Below are positions 30,501 to 42,599 of a stretch of 64,000 nucleotides of DNA, in pieces (positions within the stretch are counted from its first letter, which is position 1; each line of letters starts with the position of its first letter). Both the position numbers and the translations under genes were made by a program. This DNA comes from Ricordea florida (lineage: Eukaryota > Cnidaria > Anthozoa > Corallimorpharia > Ricordeidae): NCBI GenBank assembly GCA_949710005.1, contig OX453273.1:37846538-37910537 (forward strand), given 5' to 3'. The notes beneath the pieces were generated by a model. It saw nothing but the letters and a program-made list of their open reading frames with translations, was not told the DNA's origin and searched no databases.

Positions 30501-31090
30501 AGGGTTGTTGTGCGTTGTCGTTTGTTTTGTTTATCTTTTTCCTTCAATTCATCTCTTACACTCTCAGATATATTTACCTGTCTTCTAGGTTGGGGTGGTT
30601 TGTTATTATTAAGTTCGGAGATATTTTTATTAATGAGATCTGTAAGCGCTTCATCAAAAGACTTAACCCGGTCCGCCACTTTAACGGTCTCATTCTTTAT
30701 CCAATTAAAAGTTTTGTTTTTTGTTTTAGGGATGTTGTTCACTAACTTATTAGCGCCATCTATAAAACTAGATACAATATTTTTTGGGGGGGTGGGGGCT
30801 GGAATTGGTTTGGTTTGGGGTTGGTTGGGGATATTGATTATAAGTTCTGGTATATTACTCAAAGCTTCGATTAGTTGCTCTCTATTCATTTTTTTAAAAT
30901 CCCCCATTATACCAAAGTCTTTAGCTGTATTTTTTAATTGTCTATCAGTAAGTATTTCTGGAACTCTAATAATTAGACCTCGTATATTATTCAACACTTC
31001 TAAAAGTTGTGGTCTAATCATTAGATAGGCTTTTTCAATACCATTTTCTTTAGCAATTTGTTTCAATTGATTTACATTAAGTCTATCCAT
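27558..31090 (-). pseudogene. PolB: DNA polymerase B of Polinton 1, N-terminal fragment with extra protease-like and nuclease-like domains
   Basis: Domains in order: two SAP/Rho-N-like units (1-45; about 55-95); Pro-rich linker; a region like OTU cysteine proteases (NDNLCVFRCLA near 360, GHCFYIKD near 465); a zinc-finger-like C-x2-C...H (483-503); a VSR/restriction-type nuclease-like stretch (TNTVYEFYGCKWHGC near 590-600); 3'-5' exonuclease motifs (YDFEAE about 655, FNSGKYD about 755, YNLADV about 890); polymerase motif A (YDANGLYLF about 1030). The frame then runs into the transposon. Replicates the element, presumably from a protein primer as in other Polintons. OTU and VSR calls are by eye. 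Confidence 0.88.
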
Positions 31091-31301
31091 ACTTTTTTAC
31101 ATTTACACATTTCTTTAAATAGATATTTCAATTTTTATTTTTGTTATACTTAGTAAAGTCTCTATTAATTTTCTGATAATTTCCTGATAAATCTCTGATA
31201 ACTTTATAAACTTTTTTTAAACATAACAAAAATCCTTGTTTAATTTTCTGCCAATTTCGTGTAATCGAAAAATCCGGGAATAAATCCTCTACATTACTAC
31301 T
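31047..31301 (-). repeat. Polinton 1 right terminal inverted repeat
   Basis: 255 bp, no difference seen from the left copy. It contains the polymerase start codon at 31090 and a TTTAAAGAAAT box at about 31110-31120. Confidence 0.92.
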
Positions 31302-31306
31302 AACGG
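31302..31306. repeat. Target-site duplication of Polinton 1, right copy (AACGG)
   Basis: Matches 8475-8479. Confidence 0.8.
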
Positions 31307-32082
31307 CTTGTCGAAGAAGTCCTCCCGTCACTTCGGTATGCTGTTCGCCTCATACGCCTGACTATACAGTGTGTGATTCTCGTATGTTGCATATTCGAGC
31401 AGTTCGTTGCACTCTTTGCTTGCAGTTGGTAGACTTTTCTCCTCTGCTAACGCTGCGTTAGGCTCTAAGGACAAATATGAAAGGAAAACATGAAAATGTA
31501 GTAGTCTTGTGCTGGGGTGGGGTTGGGGTGGTGCTGGAGCGGAAGTTGTGCGGGGGTGGGGGGGGACTGTGCGGGGATGGGGTGGGGGTGGTGCTGGGGC
31601 GGGGCTTGTTTGGGTGGTTTGGGATAGCTTGTGGTTGGGGTCACTACTGCACGCATCTCATGTTACGAGCTAATACTTTGATCTGTTAGACGTTCACGTC
31701 ACGTTAGTTATATAAAAATAGTTATGGCTTAAAAGGGAGGATCGCGCAAGTGTGAGTGGCTTATCCTAGGTTGGAAGGATAGATGTAAGAGGAGTATCGG
31801 TCTGTTCTGTCCACAGCACAATTGGAATCGCTCTTTCGCACCATCCTAGGCGCAACGAAGCAACGGCTAGGGGGCAGTTCGAATGTGTGATGTGCGAGCT
31901 ACTCAAAAACGTTCAGTTCACCCATCTCCACAATGATTACCCTCTTGCTCTCGAGTCTATAAAGATTATCAAGGTGACGAAACTAGTTCCTCATCTGGGT
32001 ACCCTACATTAACCTAAATACCAACCTTAGGGCTAAAGCAGCTAATACGTTTAAGGAAGAGTTGATGAATAACTCCGTCTTA
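31307..32082. other. Intergenic flank with G-rich minisatellite
   Basis: 31505-31615 consists of degenerate GTGCTGGGGTGGGG-type units, strongly G-rich on + and able in principle to form G-quadruplexes. No gene is supported; the open frames through the G-rich tract are low-complexity. Confidence 0.6.
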
Positions 32083-32131
32083 TATACATACATACATACA
32101 TACATACATACATACATACATACATACATAC
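32083..32131. repeat. (TACA)n microsatellite at LINE 3' end
   Basis: About twelve TACA units. On - they follow an AATAAAG-like end, as expected for the tandem tail of a CR1/L2-type LINE. Confidence 0.85.
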
Positions 32132-33600
32132 TTTATTTGGTCTTGCAAGTTAAAAAGATCTGGCAGCCATTGGCTGATGTGGACCTGCGTTACTAAATTT
32201 ACAATATTTACATGTAATAAAATAACATAAAAAGACCAAATATGTACAATGTGTGAGTAATGAAAATAAAAATTAAAACTAGGTTGGGTTTAATAAATGT
32301 ATATTGGTGGTTTCAATAACAATAAAAGTGATCTGATTTATTTGTAATCAGTGAACTCTCCTTTTCGAAGGTGAAATTGTTAATAAATTTGGAGAATTGC
32401 TTTCAACGATTTTTAAACGAACTGACATTATCATAGCCTTAAATGCTGCTGGGAATTGAGTTCCAGATAATAGTTCCTCTATGTCGAAGGGAACTCTGCC
32501 TATTTCCTATTTGGGTCTGTCCAGTACCAGTTGTTTTGATCGTCCAGAGTTATACATTGTTGCTTTCACAGAAAACAATTCAGTTCTTTGTGCTGAGTCA
32601 GGGTGGTAAAAGGGTCGGTTGACGTGTTTTAGTACAGCTTTTTTGTACTTGTATGATAATGGGGAAGCCAGATGGCTTTTTGTAAGATGTTTGTGTCATC
32701 CCGATCACGTGGCATCCTTCTCAGAGCTCCCAGATTTCTCCTGTAACCTTTACATAATTTGTTAATGTGAGGTGACCAGGACAATTTGTTGTCAATTTCC
32801 ACGCCTAAGCAACAGGTGGAGTTTACAAAATCAATTCTGTTGTCTTTTAATAAATCGGAGTTCTTGAAGGGGGCCAATTAGAGGTTTTGTGGGCAGGAGC
32901 ATGGCTTCACTTTTGCCATTATGGATCGGGAGTCTGTTTCTTTGTGGCCACCTATAAATTAGTTTAGAAATTAAGTTCAGGCGCTGGGCGACAATACCAA
33001 AATTGTCTCCGATGCAGTAAGCGGTGGTGTCATCTCAACCTCGCCTTCGGTAACAGCGTCGGGCAGGTCATTTACGTAAATTGAACACAGCCTTGGTACC
33101 AGTAAGGAACCTTGTGGAACTCCGTAATTTATAGGTTTTGTTGAAGAGGATGAGCCATTTACTGTGGTGAACTGCGGAGATCTGTCTCTTAGATAGTCCA
33201 GTATCCAATTGTCAGAGTCACCCATAATAACAACTGCTTGGAGTTTGAGGGGAAGTAGCTCATGCGAGATGGTGTCAAAGGCCTTCCTGAAGTCGATAAA
33301 TATAGCTCCGACAAATTTATTGTCATCTAGCGCTGCTCTCCATCTTTCGGTCATTGAGATTAGCAGGGTTTCAGTCGACCTGCCTTTCCGAAACCCCCAC
33401 TCGTTGTTGCTGTAGAGATTGTATTTCTGAAGGTGCTCGTCTGGCACGCGACAAAACTGGCTTTCCAGCAGTTTTCCAGGCAGGCTGAGCATACAGAGCG
33501 ATCTGTAGTTTGCTGGATCGACCATGGAGAATATTAAGAAGCGGGTGGATATCCGGTTTGCAACTAATGTAAATCAATACAGGAAACTTTGATGAACACC
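32132..33600 (-). mobile_element. 5'-truncated non-LTR retrotransposon (reverse transcriptase remnant)
   Basis: Frames on - give NYRSLCMLSLPGKLLE, GFRKGRSTETLL, IFIDFRKAFDTISH, INYGVPQGS and IYVNDLPD, the ordered blocks of a non-LTR reverse transcriptase. The catalytic YADD block is broken by a frameshift (DDTTAYCIGD appears in another frame near 33000). A second segment, LGVEIDNKLSWSPHINKLCKGYRRNLGALRR, follows at 32629-32877. The 3' end carries the TACA tail. Inactive. Confidence 0.88.
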
Positions 33601-33807
33601 TTGTCGCCGTTCATATATCAGGAAAACAAGGGAAACATTTGACAAGCCCGGGTATTTGGGGAGGTGCATCTTAGATCTAAATAAGACAATGATGTAGGAC
33701 TTCCATTACGATACCGATAGACCTGCACCATTTATCACGTGCACAGTTACATAAACTCGCTCTCAATTGATGATGGTGCATTCTGGGCAAGTAAATGAGT
33801 TATTGAC

Positions 33808-34942
33808 TCATATATTAGTAAGAGATCGAATCTGGCATCCTAATGGTTTGTGTTCCCATATCGCTGTGATTGCGTCCGTGTCTGATTGATATTGAGAGGT
33901 ATTATCACGTGACACTCCAGCTATAATAGGTCCCCTTAGAATGGGAGCAGTGCTGTCGATGGCAAAAGACGGGGTTTGCAACTGCAACAGTGAGACCTGC
34001 CTTGTTGGTGCACTATACGGTTGCTGTGTAGGTTGCTCTGTGTAGTAGGATGACAGTTTTAGGGACTGTGACGCTACCTGCAGACCCATTGTGTGTCTCA
34101 AGAATAATGACATTTCCGCCTGCATGGATGACCGTCGTATTGCATTTGTTTATTCCACTTTCTAGGTCACTAGATTCGCTCCACGAGATTACAACACTGA
34201 CATTACTAACAAAAGTACCTTTACTCGTGCTGGTCCTGCCACGGTTCCCGGTGTGGGTGGAGTGTTGTCAAGGCTAAGCACATCAGAACGTGATCTAGGG
34301 ACAAGACCCTCTCGGTTTCGTGATATGACTGTCCTATAGTACTTTATTCCGGATCGGAAGACTAGATCTGTCATTGTTGTGTTCGCATTGTTAGACCTAC
34401 CAATGTTTTTGGTTGGTCACTTTCAAGCGAACATAATATTTTGTTCCACTCACCAAATTTAGAAGGCCTGGACTTTTGACATGAGTAGAGAGACCCACAT
34501 CTGTGCCGTTCAAAACACTGCTTTTGTCTTGTTGACTTGTTCGTATGCTCCATTCAAATTTCTCAATACCACTTTCCAAGTCCCAAATTCCTTTCCAGTT
34601 GGCAGAGAGAATTGGTATCTGAGATTAGGTTCGATTATCCCATCATAAATTACGCCTTTGCTGGGAGGGCTAACATCAATGAGAACTCCATCAGGGCTAG
34701 TGCACTTGCGCAACCTGCGTTGTTAACGGCACAGACAATGACGTAATACACGTCCTCAGCCAGTGATAAACCTGACTCTGTAGCTGAAGTGTTAAGGCCA
34801 CATCTCCAGAAATCTTGGACATTTGAGCCCGCGAACCGGTGCGCGGCTTTGCTTTAAATAATACTCCGCACGTACTGTGATCATGAATTTTGTGCAGTAT
34901 CTGGTGCTGTAGTTCTAGTATAATAATAATAATATACTCCAT
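33808..34942 (-). pseudogene. Decayed FN3-repeat gene fragments
   Basis: Successive FN3-like pieces on - lie in different frames: YYVIVCAVNNAGC, then SPDGVLIDVSPPSKGVIYDG, then SGIEKFEWSIRTS...KYYVRLKVTNQ, then SDVLSLDNTPPTPGTV, then SFAIDSTAPILRGP. At least two frame changes occur within single repeats, and no clean exon borders tie them together. They belong to the same repeat family as the host gene at 3-5509. Confidence 0.7.
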
Positions 34943-35290
34943 TTATATTGCGCATATTCTATATTAATAATCATATGCGCATTACAATCAGACCAATAGA
35001 CCATGACACCGGGAACACGCCCTACTCTTTTCGAACAGTGCCATGGGTTCTTTTACGTCCCACATTACAGATAGAGTTGTGAGACGGGGCCTACGGTTTT
35101 TTCGTCCTTATCCGAGAAGACTAGAAAGTCTAACCATTTGCAGATGTCATTACAAAGGCAGCACTTTCTACTCAATTATTTTAAGACCATGAGTGTTGGT
35201 CCGGCCGGGGTTTTGAACCCGCGACCTCCCGCACGGTAGTCCAGTGCTCTACCAACTGAGCTAACTTGTCGGCGGTTGTAATTACAGTAA
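34919..35290 (-). mobile_element. tRNA-derived SINE
   Basis: Read on -: a tRNA-like head with an A box (TAGCTCAGTTGGTAGAGCA) and B box (GGTTCAAAACCC) at 35205-35270, then a conserved body, then an (ATT)n-type tail at 34920-34933. The head lacks a good anticodon stem, so it is not a tRNA gene. Open frames through it (VSSVGRALDYRAGG) are a common false protein from such SINEs. Confidence 0.8.
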
Positions 35291-35775
35291 ATCATATCGG
35301 TTGTTTTCGTTTTATATCGTTGTCGAAGGAAACAAAGAACCATTACCAAAATGGTAATTTCCACTGACCGCAAGGCTTAAGTGTGGGCTCATGTTTTCGT
35401 TGAAAATGTCATACAGATCCTTTTAAATTTAATGCACTCCAACTCGGAAAGAAAAATTTCGCAAATACACATTAATTTCGTTTACTTTGCCATGATTTTC
35501 TCAAAAATGTCTCACTATATATCAGCCTATTAGGCCACACTTGCACATTTTTGCTATCTTTACTCCTTTGGAAAATATTCGCTGTTTATTTACGATTTTC
35601 CATACAAATCCCTATAGAATTTTGCGAACATGATCCAGTCCGAAACACGAAATTTGATTACGCAATCGCTCACGTGTCCAAGATTTCTGGAGATGACGTT
35701 TTCAAATCTGAGAACATCAGGTGTTCCCCCCCGGTTTCTACTGATACCTTACTCATAGAATTTGTTCCCTGAATC

Positions 35776-36042
35776 AGGGTCTGTGATTCCATCTCATTTT
35801 GCTGACAGCACAGAGGTGTTTGCTTGATAGTCGATATCCAATCCAGTGTTGCCGTCACGCACTTGAGCTCTTCTGATACTCGGAGGAGTCACATCAGCAA
35901 TGAAACCGTCTGATGAAACTTCGGAACTAAGCAATGCAGCTTTATTCTCAGCCTTGACTTTAACGCAATAACGTTGCCCATTCACAAGAGTGATGTTGGA
36001 TAAAAGGAAAAAAGTGGCATTATTATCAAGATACGCGGCCAA
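35776..36042 (-). pseudogene. FN3-like exon with nonsense mutation
   Basis: Encodes QRYCVKVKAENKAALLSSE, DGFIADVTPPSIRRAQVRDG and then a TGA (35794-35796) exactly where the conserved Trp of the next repeat is expected; the frame continues beyond it as DGITDPDSG. A donor-like GTAAGG follows. This fits loss of function of the fibronectin-type gene on -. Confidence 0.7.
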
Positions 36043-36909
36043 ATTGAAAACCGCCCTCTTGAAAACACGCGCTTTGCGGGCCGCAAATGACTCCTAGCGG
36101 GCCGTTAATGCATTAACGGCCCTGCAGCTGATTGGTTCTCGGTTCATCATCCGATGAATATTAACCAATCAGGTTACGTTTATTGACGCGGGAAAACCAT
36201 TCAGGTGCGAACAGCTAGCGTACAGCAGCTATAGCGTACAGCAAGTTTTGAAGTAGAAAAAAAGTCTCGAACAGTTTCTCGCTGAGCAAATAGTGTTCGA
36301 AAAGAAAAATCAAAGTCTGTTTGTTATGAATGGGACAAAACGTAGCTCAAAAAATCGGATTTAGAAGCAAAGGCACAAGGCGAAGATACAAAGAGAGCAA
36401 CTTCTTGTTTTCTTACGAGAAACGAAGCACGGCAAAACATCGGTTCACTTCATTTTGTGTTTCTCGGGTCGAGCTAAATTAACAGAAGCATTGCAGGGAC
36501 TTTACGCCGAGGCTCAATTGGAAAATGTAAGTTCGTTAATTATTATTATCCATTTATTTTCAGAGACATAGCAGCTCTTTTTAATTACACCTATACAGTG
36601 TAGCATAGCACAAAATTTTCAACGCGAAGTACTTGTATTACTAAACATGTAAAACTCATAAATGTGTTAGTTTATATCTGGATGTTATTTGGCCTTGTAT
36701 ATTGATAATAATGATAATAAAATGACTTTTTTCGGGAATATTGTTTATTTGATCCCTTGTAGTGACATTTGCGGCCCTTGCGCTTCGCGCTCGGGCCGCA
36801 AATGACACTACGCGGGCGCAAATAAACAATATTCCCTCAAAAAGTCATTTTATTGTCCTATTGGCTCGATTAAGCGTAACGAAACCATTTCCTGTCATGT
36901 GATAGTTAC
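36043..36909. repeat. Repeat insertion with perfect palindromes
   Basis: Contains a 24-bp perfect palindrome at 36099-36122 (GGGCCGTTAATG and its complement) and a ~137-bp hairpin at 36717-36853, turning at GCGCTTCGCGC, whose arms carry AATGACTTTTT and GGAATATTGTTTATTTG. The GGGCCGCAAATGA phrase occurs near both ends. Looks like a MITE or foldback element in an intron of the decayed gene. Confidence 0.6.
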
Positions 36910-37620
36910 CTGTGATACAACTGCCCACTGCGTAGTAGTACTGTTTAACAGAGGTGTGAGGCTCAGGAAAAGGTGTCCACGAGAAGTACACGTGATTCAA
37001 ATCATCCTGGTATTCGATATTGACTCCTGGAGTTGATCCATCAAATACTTTCCCAGGGAATGGAGGGGTGGAGTCTGGTATGACAAGCACTGAGGATGCG
37101 TCTTTGTACAACTTGGCTCGGTTGTAAGCTGGTATGATCACATAATAACTTCCTCCTTGTGTAAGTGTGAGGTTACTCAAAGTTGCTGTTGTTACCACAC
37201 TTCCTCCAGGGACGACCTTGAAGTCAGAGGTGGATGCTGATGTGTTCGCAGTGATTATCGCCCATTCATATCGCTGTATGCCGCTATGAGCATCATGGAA
37301 ACCAACCCACTTCACTGAAACAGAGGATGTACTTGGAACGTACACACAAGGAGTATCATTAATGACGTCATCAATTCCTGTTACTATCACCTTACCATTG
37401 AATACAGGATGAGTCTTGTCCACGATAATGCCGTCACTTGTGACATCACTACTTAAGCCAACAGCATCGATCGCTCTCACGGCAACAAAATATTTCATAT
37501 TGTGTTGTAAATCCAATCCACTGTTTTTAATGTTCATCACATTTCCACTTGTGGTCCAGTGAACTGTGGTAGTTCCAGCGACATCAGTGATCTTGTGTTT
37601 GTACTCAACGATTCCACTAC
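36910..37620 (-). pseudogene. FN3-repeat exon of the decayed gene
   Basis: An open frame of about 236 codons with two and a half repeats: SGIVEYKHKI, KYFVAVRAIDAVGLSSDVTSDG, VKWVGFHDAHSGIQRYEWAI, SYYVIIPAYNRAKLY, STPPFPGKVFDG, VYFSWTPFPEPHTSVKQYYYAVG. It ends at a GT donor (gtaact) after GSCIT. This exon itself is intact, but downstream exons carry a nonsense codon and frameshifts. The upstream border is uncertain. Confidence 0.7.
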
Positions 37621-38869
37621 GCGATACAAAATAAATACGAGAATTTGAAATCAAGCTCCTTAAAGCACTTATAATCACAGAGACATCCCCCCACCACCCC
37701 CCCCCCACCACCACCACAAAAAAAACCAACAGAAAAAAAAAGAGTTGAATGGTGAATCGATCTGCTAGAATCATTTATTGATCAGGGTGGGGTGGGAGGA
37801 GGGGTCATTGTGGCACCAAATCCGTGGGTGGGGACTCCTGGCGCCAAGGAAATTGAAGAATGCTTAATGCTTTTAGTCAAGATTGTGGTACCGTAATATG
37901 GCCATAATAGAAGTTAGCATCAAGCATAGTATAGTAGACTGCCTGATACAATTTAGGTATCCTATCTAAGGATCACACCGGGAACACTATTCCAACATGT
38001 GCAAAAATGATACCCTATTTAAGGATCGAGAACCTCAAAAACCATACCCTATCCAGTGGCAAATACCTCTATAGCCCATATATGGCAGTACCACCCCCCC
38101 CCCCCCCCGGGGGTGCAATAGGTTACGCACAGCAAGAACAGATGATGTTGTCTTGTACACGGAGTTTTGCAAACGTCAAAGACCAAGTATGTCTGCTGCG
38201 GAAGTTCAAAAGCAGTTAATCGAAAATCAGGTTGCGCGGCCAAGGATTCGCAACGAAAAGAAAACATACTTAGAAAATGCTAATGACAGCAAAAATCATG
38301 CATGTAATATAAAATTTCGAATTATTCTGTAAATGTGTTCTTGACAACAGTACATATTTGTAAACACGGTGCCTTTGAGAATGAAAAGAATGATCCAGTT
38401 TGAATCTGCAGCACTTACTCCCTTCGAATTCGTGCCAGACTGATCATCAGCAGCTGCTGTTCGGCCTGGTCAGGAAGGTTGGAACATCAATTCTAAGTGC
38501 TTTTCAGAAATCAGCTTTATCTGCAGACGGCTCGTAAACCCATTTCCTTGTAAAGTTCCTTTTATCAGCTGACAAGAAGCACTATCTAGTTTACCACTTA
38601 TCCAGTTCACACGTCATCGCCAAGTGTTAGCAACTTGCGAAGTTTAGTGCGGCTGAAGTTGGGAACTTCGATTCGAAGTTCCCAATTTGATTGTCTAATT
38701 CGCCGCGTAATTGGCTACTTCGTAACCTAGTAGCCAACTTCGCAACGAACTTCGCAACTCGGCGCGGAAAAGTAATGTGAAATCAACTGTAAGTTGACAT
38801 GTTTTTCTAATAAAGTTTTGCCCATGAAATTTGGGGAACTCACTCGATTAAATTTTTTTACTGTTTTAT
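37621..38869. other. Repeat-rich intergenic, no gene
   Basis: Includes C-runs at 37687-37708 and 38092-38108 and a hairpin cluster at 38665-38760. No gene supported. Confidence 0.5.
38665..38760. repeat. Pair of short hairpins
   Basis: GTTGGGAACTTCG turns directly into CGAAGTTCCCAAT, and TTGGCTACTTCG... is mirrored by AGTAGCCAACTTCG a few bases on. Outer GCGAAGTT words are also mirrored, so the block can fold as a cruciform. Confidence 0.6.
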
Positions 38870-38994
38870 TCCTCGCGAAGCGAGGCCGAAGGCCGAGCGT
38901 AGCGAGGTTACTAATCGTGTCGCTTCCGGTCAGACCACGTGGCTCGCAAGCCCGAGTAAATCGAGCCGAGAGTTTTTATATATGTATATATATA

Positions 38995-39035
<41 letters not shown>

Positions 39036-39470
39036 ATATTTTAAAGGTGTCCGTTCGCAGGCCAGGTTACAATAGTAATAGTAATAGTAGTGCACTTGAG
39101 AACTGCTAAACCGCCATTTCGAATTCCGTGATGCCTTTTTGAAAGAAACGTAAATTTTGTGGAAACCGATTTCACTCGTCCTGGAAGTACATCCCAGCAA
39201 GATGATCTCCGAGATATTCAAGAAAGTTTAGCTCGAGATCGTCGCCGAGTAAGTTCGAATACCGTGAAAATCACCACAAGGAAAGCACGACTCAAAGCAG
39301 GGATAGAGAAGCGACAGCGGGGAGAATAACGACAGACATCCGTCATCGCAGCAAAGACAAAAACTGCTCGCTCTAGAAAAAGGCAAACGAAACAGCAGGG
39401 AAAAGGATCAGGAATTCAACCAAGTTAGTTTGGAATTTGAATGTGTTATTGATAGAAATACAAAACATTA
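38869..39470 (+). mobile_element. Repeat family copy C (left end only, cut by copy B)
   Basis: Starts TTCCTCGCGAAGCGAGG like copy A and follows it to the CAAGTTAGTTTGGAATTTG / ATAGAAATACA region, where copy B in the opposite orientation begins. Confidence 0.8.
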
Positions 39471-40910
39471 CCTAGAAATACGACTCCCGCAAAAACCTCG
39501 CGAACCTAGTTTTTGAAGAAGTCACAATGCTTTTATATTTTATTTTATATTTTTTATATCAGCGTAATCCCCATTATTTTATTTGTTATGCTATGTTTGG
39601 TACAAAATTAGTGACACCTGGTGAAAATTACATGACCAGTATACCGGTCAACACAGTGCTTAAAAATTGACCTTCATTTAGTTCTTTCACTGCCACTGAG
39701 ATTGCACCAGAGGGAATAGAAGTAAAATTATTTATTATCTTCACAGGGAATACAGAGTCGATGAATTACCACAATAATATTCACTTAACACAAATTGAAA
39801 ATGATTGTAAATCTTTTGCAGGTGAAATCTTGAAGAGTTGATATGAATGCTTGTGTTTACCATGGTGTAAAAACCTGTTTTTTTTTAGTTTTATTTTCTT
39901 AGTCTCTACTGCTTTGTCTCCTTTGTTGTACATCCCCTTTAAACACAATATGTTCTTACACTGAGGATGAGTTGAATGCTCCAATTATTTTTTGTTTATG
40001 TTTTTTGGTTATAATTGGATGAGGTTCATTGTAAGAAGAATCTTCTGATTAGATATTTTATTGTCTACTGCAGTCATTATTTCATTCCTAGGTAACCACA
40101 ATTGACAGCATTATGAATAGTGCATGTTTCAATTTGTGCACTCTCTTCAGTTGCAATGGTACTCTCAGTGGTAGATAAGAAAATTCCTCTTCCCTCAAAA
40201 GAGATGCCATATCAACAGAAGTGTGAGATACAATGTCATTACATAAAAAATGGGGATAAAACAATTGGATTCTACAACAACTTTGAATAAAGGTTTGGTA
40301 ATAGTGAGTGCCGACTGTATAGTATGTGGTTGTTCTATTTTTAGGTCATATCATAAAAACAATACATGAAATAAAGAGTTATTGAAATCTTAATATGTTC
40401 AAAAAGATTGCTGCACTACGTACTCCTGTAAAAAAATAATGTGAAATCGACATCAATCAGTTAAAAGTATATACCACATGAAAGTTTAATTGTGCTGTTA
40501 CAGAAACAGGCAAAATATCCATACCCAACAAGAGAAGGTTATATTATTTTGAATATATGCAAATTTCTATTATAAAAACTGCAGAAAAAAGATTTAATAT
40601 AAGGATGGCATTTCATCGAAAAAGTCATGGCAGCCAGAGGTATTGAACTGTAACCAATGACATATAGTAATGAGAAGCACTATCATTATATTATTATCAT
40701 TATTATTATCATTACTATTATTATTACTGGTATTGATATTATTATTATTACTATTGTTATATTTTTTACGTTTAACATAATATATTTTTATGGGGTGGGA
40801 TACATGCCCTAACCTTTGTAAAGGTATTGTTACTCTATTACTGCAAGCAACACAAAAATCTTCTTAAAAACTATCTCCCTTAATCCTTTCACTCCCAAGA
40901 GTGACTTTAC

Positions 40911-40951
<41 letters not shown>

Positions 40952-41514
40952 ATGGAGACCCCTTGGGAGTGAAAGGGTTAATAGGCTTTCCATCAGAGGT
41001 GGTAGTAATCAAAACAGCTCCAAACAATACCATTTCTTCTTAAAGGCATAGAATCTAGTGCGGTCATTTGTCTAGAAAGTTTGTGTGGAAAATCATTATT
41101 GAAAGCATAGGGCATTTAGGAAACTTGAAACACTTGTTACTACATACAGCACACTTGCAATGAATATATGAGAAAGATCATAAACATTTTGGCATTACAA
41201 AATTTATTTTCTTCTTTATAAAGTTTTTCCAATGTAAAAGGTTAATTGCATGTTGTGGTTGTTATGAAATATTGATATTTGACATAAAAATAAAGTAAAC
41301 GGCAGAAAGTAACAAAGTTAATATGTTATGTCTAACTTTGCAAATTAAGGCTTGAATTAACATTTCATTTGTGAAAAAAGGGCAGGGGTTCTAGATAGCA
41401 ATATTATCAGGGGGGGGGGGGGGGGTCATTGCACTCTAAGGTAAAACTGACCCATTGTGAAAAGGCTATGAAACTTGTCTCTACACAATATTATTGAAAC
41501 CTTTCAATCAGAGA

Positions 41515-41551
<37 letters not shown>

Positions 41552-42584
41552 GCAAAGAGAAATACTACTCAGAATTCAGTAATCACATTTGCTTTATTTT
41601 AAAATGATCACATTGATCACTGATAATATTGCAGAACCAGTACTTTATAGTGACACAGGGTATACATTCTGTTGAAAATGTTTAACATAACTGCTAGATC
41701 AAGAAAATTTACAATATTTTCACTGTTGCAATGATATCAGATCACATCGTTATAAATGATTGCTATAACAACTGCAACTCTCTGTGTTGGAAATTACTTC
41801 AAACTGGAAACGCTACCGTTTTATTATGAAAAATACCTATTTACATTCTCTTGTAATCTGTTGGTCGTCTTCCGATTCCGGTTTTAGACTAATAGAATTA
41901 TTTTCCAGAGACATCTCCAATCGTTGAAGTCGTTCTTACTCGGTGTCCCTTCTAAGTCGTTTTGCTAAATGTAGTACACCAATATATTTCGTTATGTAAT
42001 CGTTCACTCATGTCCTGTATTTCTATCAATAACACATTCAAATTCAAAACTAACTTGATTGAATTCCTGGTCCTTTTCCCTGCTGTTTCGTTTGCCTTTT
42101 TCTAGAGCGAGCAGTTGTTGTCTTGGCTGCGATTTCTGTTGTTATTCTCCCTGCTGTCCTTTCTCTATCCCTGCTTTGAGTCGTGCTTTCCTCGTGTTGA
42201 TTTTCACGGTATTCGAACTTACTCGGCGACGATCTCGTGCTAATATTTCTTGAATATCTTGGAGATCACCTTGCTGGGATGTACTTCCAGGACGAGTGAA
42301 ATCGGTTTCCACAAAATTTACATTACTTTCAAAAAGGCATCACCGAATAATGGCGGAAATTCAGCAGTTCTCAAGTGCGTTACTAATGCCAGGTAACCTG
42401 GCCTGCGAACGGACACCTTTAAAATATAGATATATATAAACATATATATAAATATATATATATATATACATATATAAAAACTCTCGGGTCGATTTACTCG
42501 GGCTTGCGAGCCACGTGGTCTGACCGGAACCGACACGATTAGTAACCTCGCTACGCTCGGCCTTCGGCCTCGCTTCGCGAGGAA
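39471..42584 (-). mobile_element. Repeat family copy B (full length, reverse orientation)
   Basis: Begins CTAGAAATACGACTCCCGC and ends CGCTTCGCGAGG, the inverse of copy A's two ends. About 3.1 kb, with poly-G at 41411-41426, (TA)n at 41524-41552 and (ATT)n at 40688-40760. Read on -, the region 42040-42290 has remnants of a charged, Arg/Gln-rich frame shared with copy A (e.g. around RRETEEERLQR in A). Confidence 0.82.
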
Positions 42585-42599
42585 TTATTTTTACTTTTT

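Larger units (their letters stand above)
8480..31301. mobile_element. Polinton 1 (Maverick/adintovirus-like element), interrupted
   Basis: Defined by inverted termini starting AGTAGTAATG and by AACGG target duplications. Genes between the ends are the Polinton set: capsid protein, packaging ATPase, retroviral-type integrase and family B DNA polymerase, plus conserved accessory proteins. Polymerase, penton-like gene and one membrane-protein gene are damaged (5.4-kb transposon, internal deletion and 2.8-kb repeat insertion respectively), so the element cannot be autonomous as it stands. Without the two insertions it would be about 14.6 kb, similar to Polinton 2. Confidence 0.93.

Noticed and set aside
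30510..31028. 172-aa frame on + opposite the polymerase
   Set aside because: Antisense shadow of the polymerase amino-terminal region, which has clear domains on -.
31465..31689. Pro- or Gly-rich frames in the G-rich tract
   Set aside because: Low-complexity translation of a minisatellite.
35205..35275. Functional tRNA gene
   Set aside because: A and B boxes are present, but the anticodon stem is poor and the sequence continues into a SINE body and tail.
35176..35373. 65-aa frame (VSSVGRALDYRAGG) as a gene
   Set aside because: It reads through the tRNA-like head of a SINE, a common false protein.
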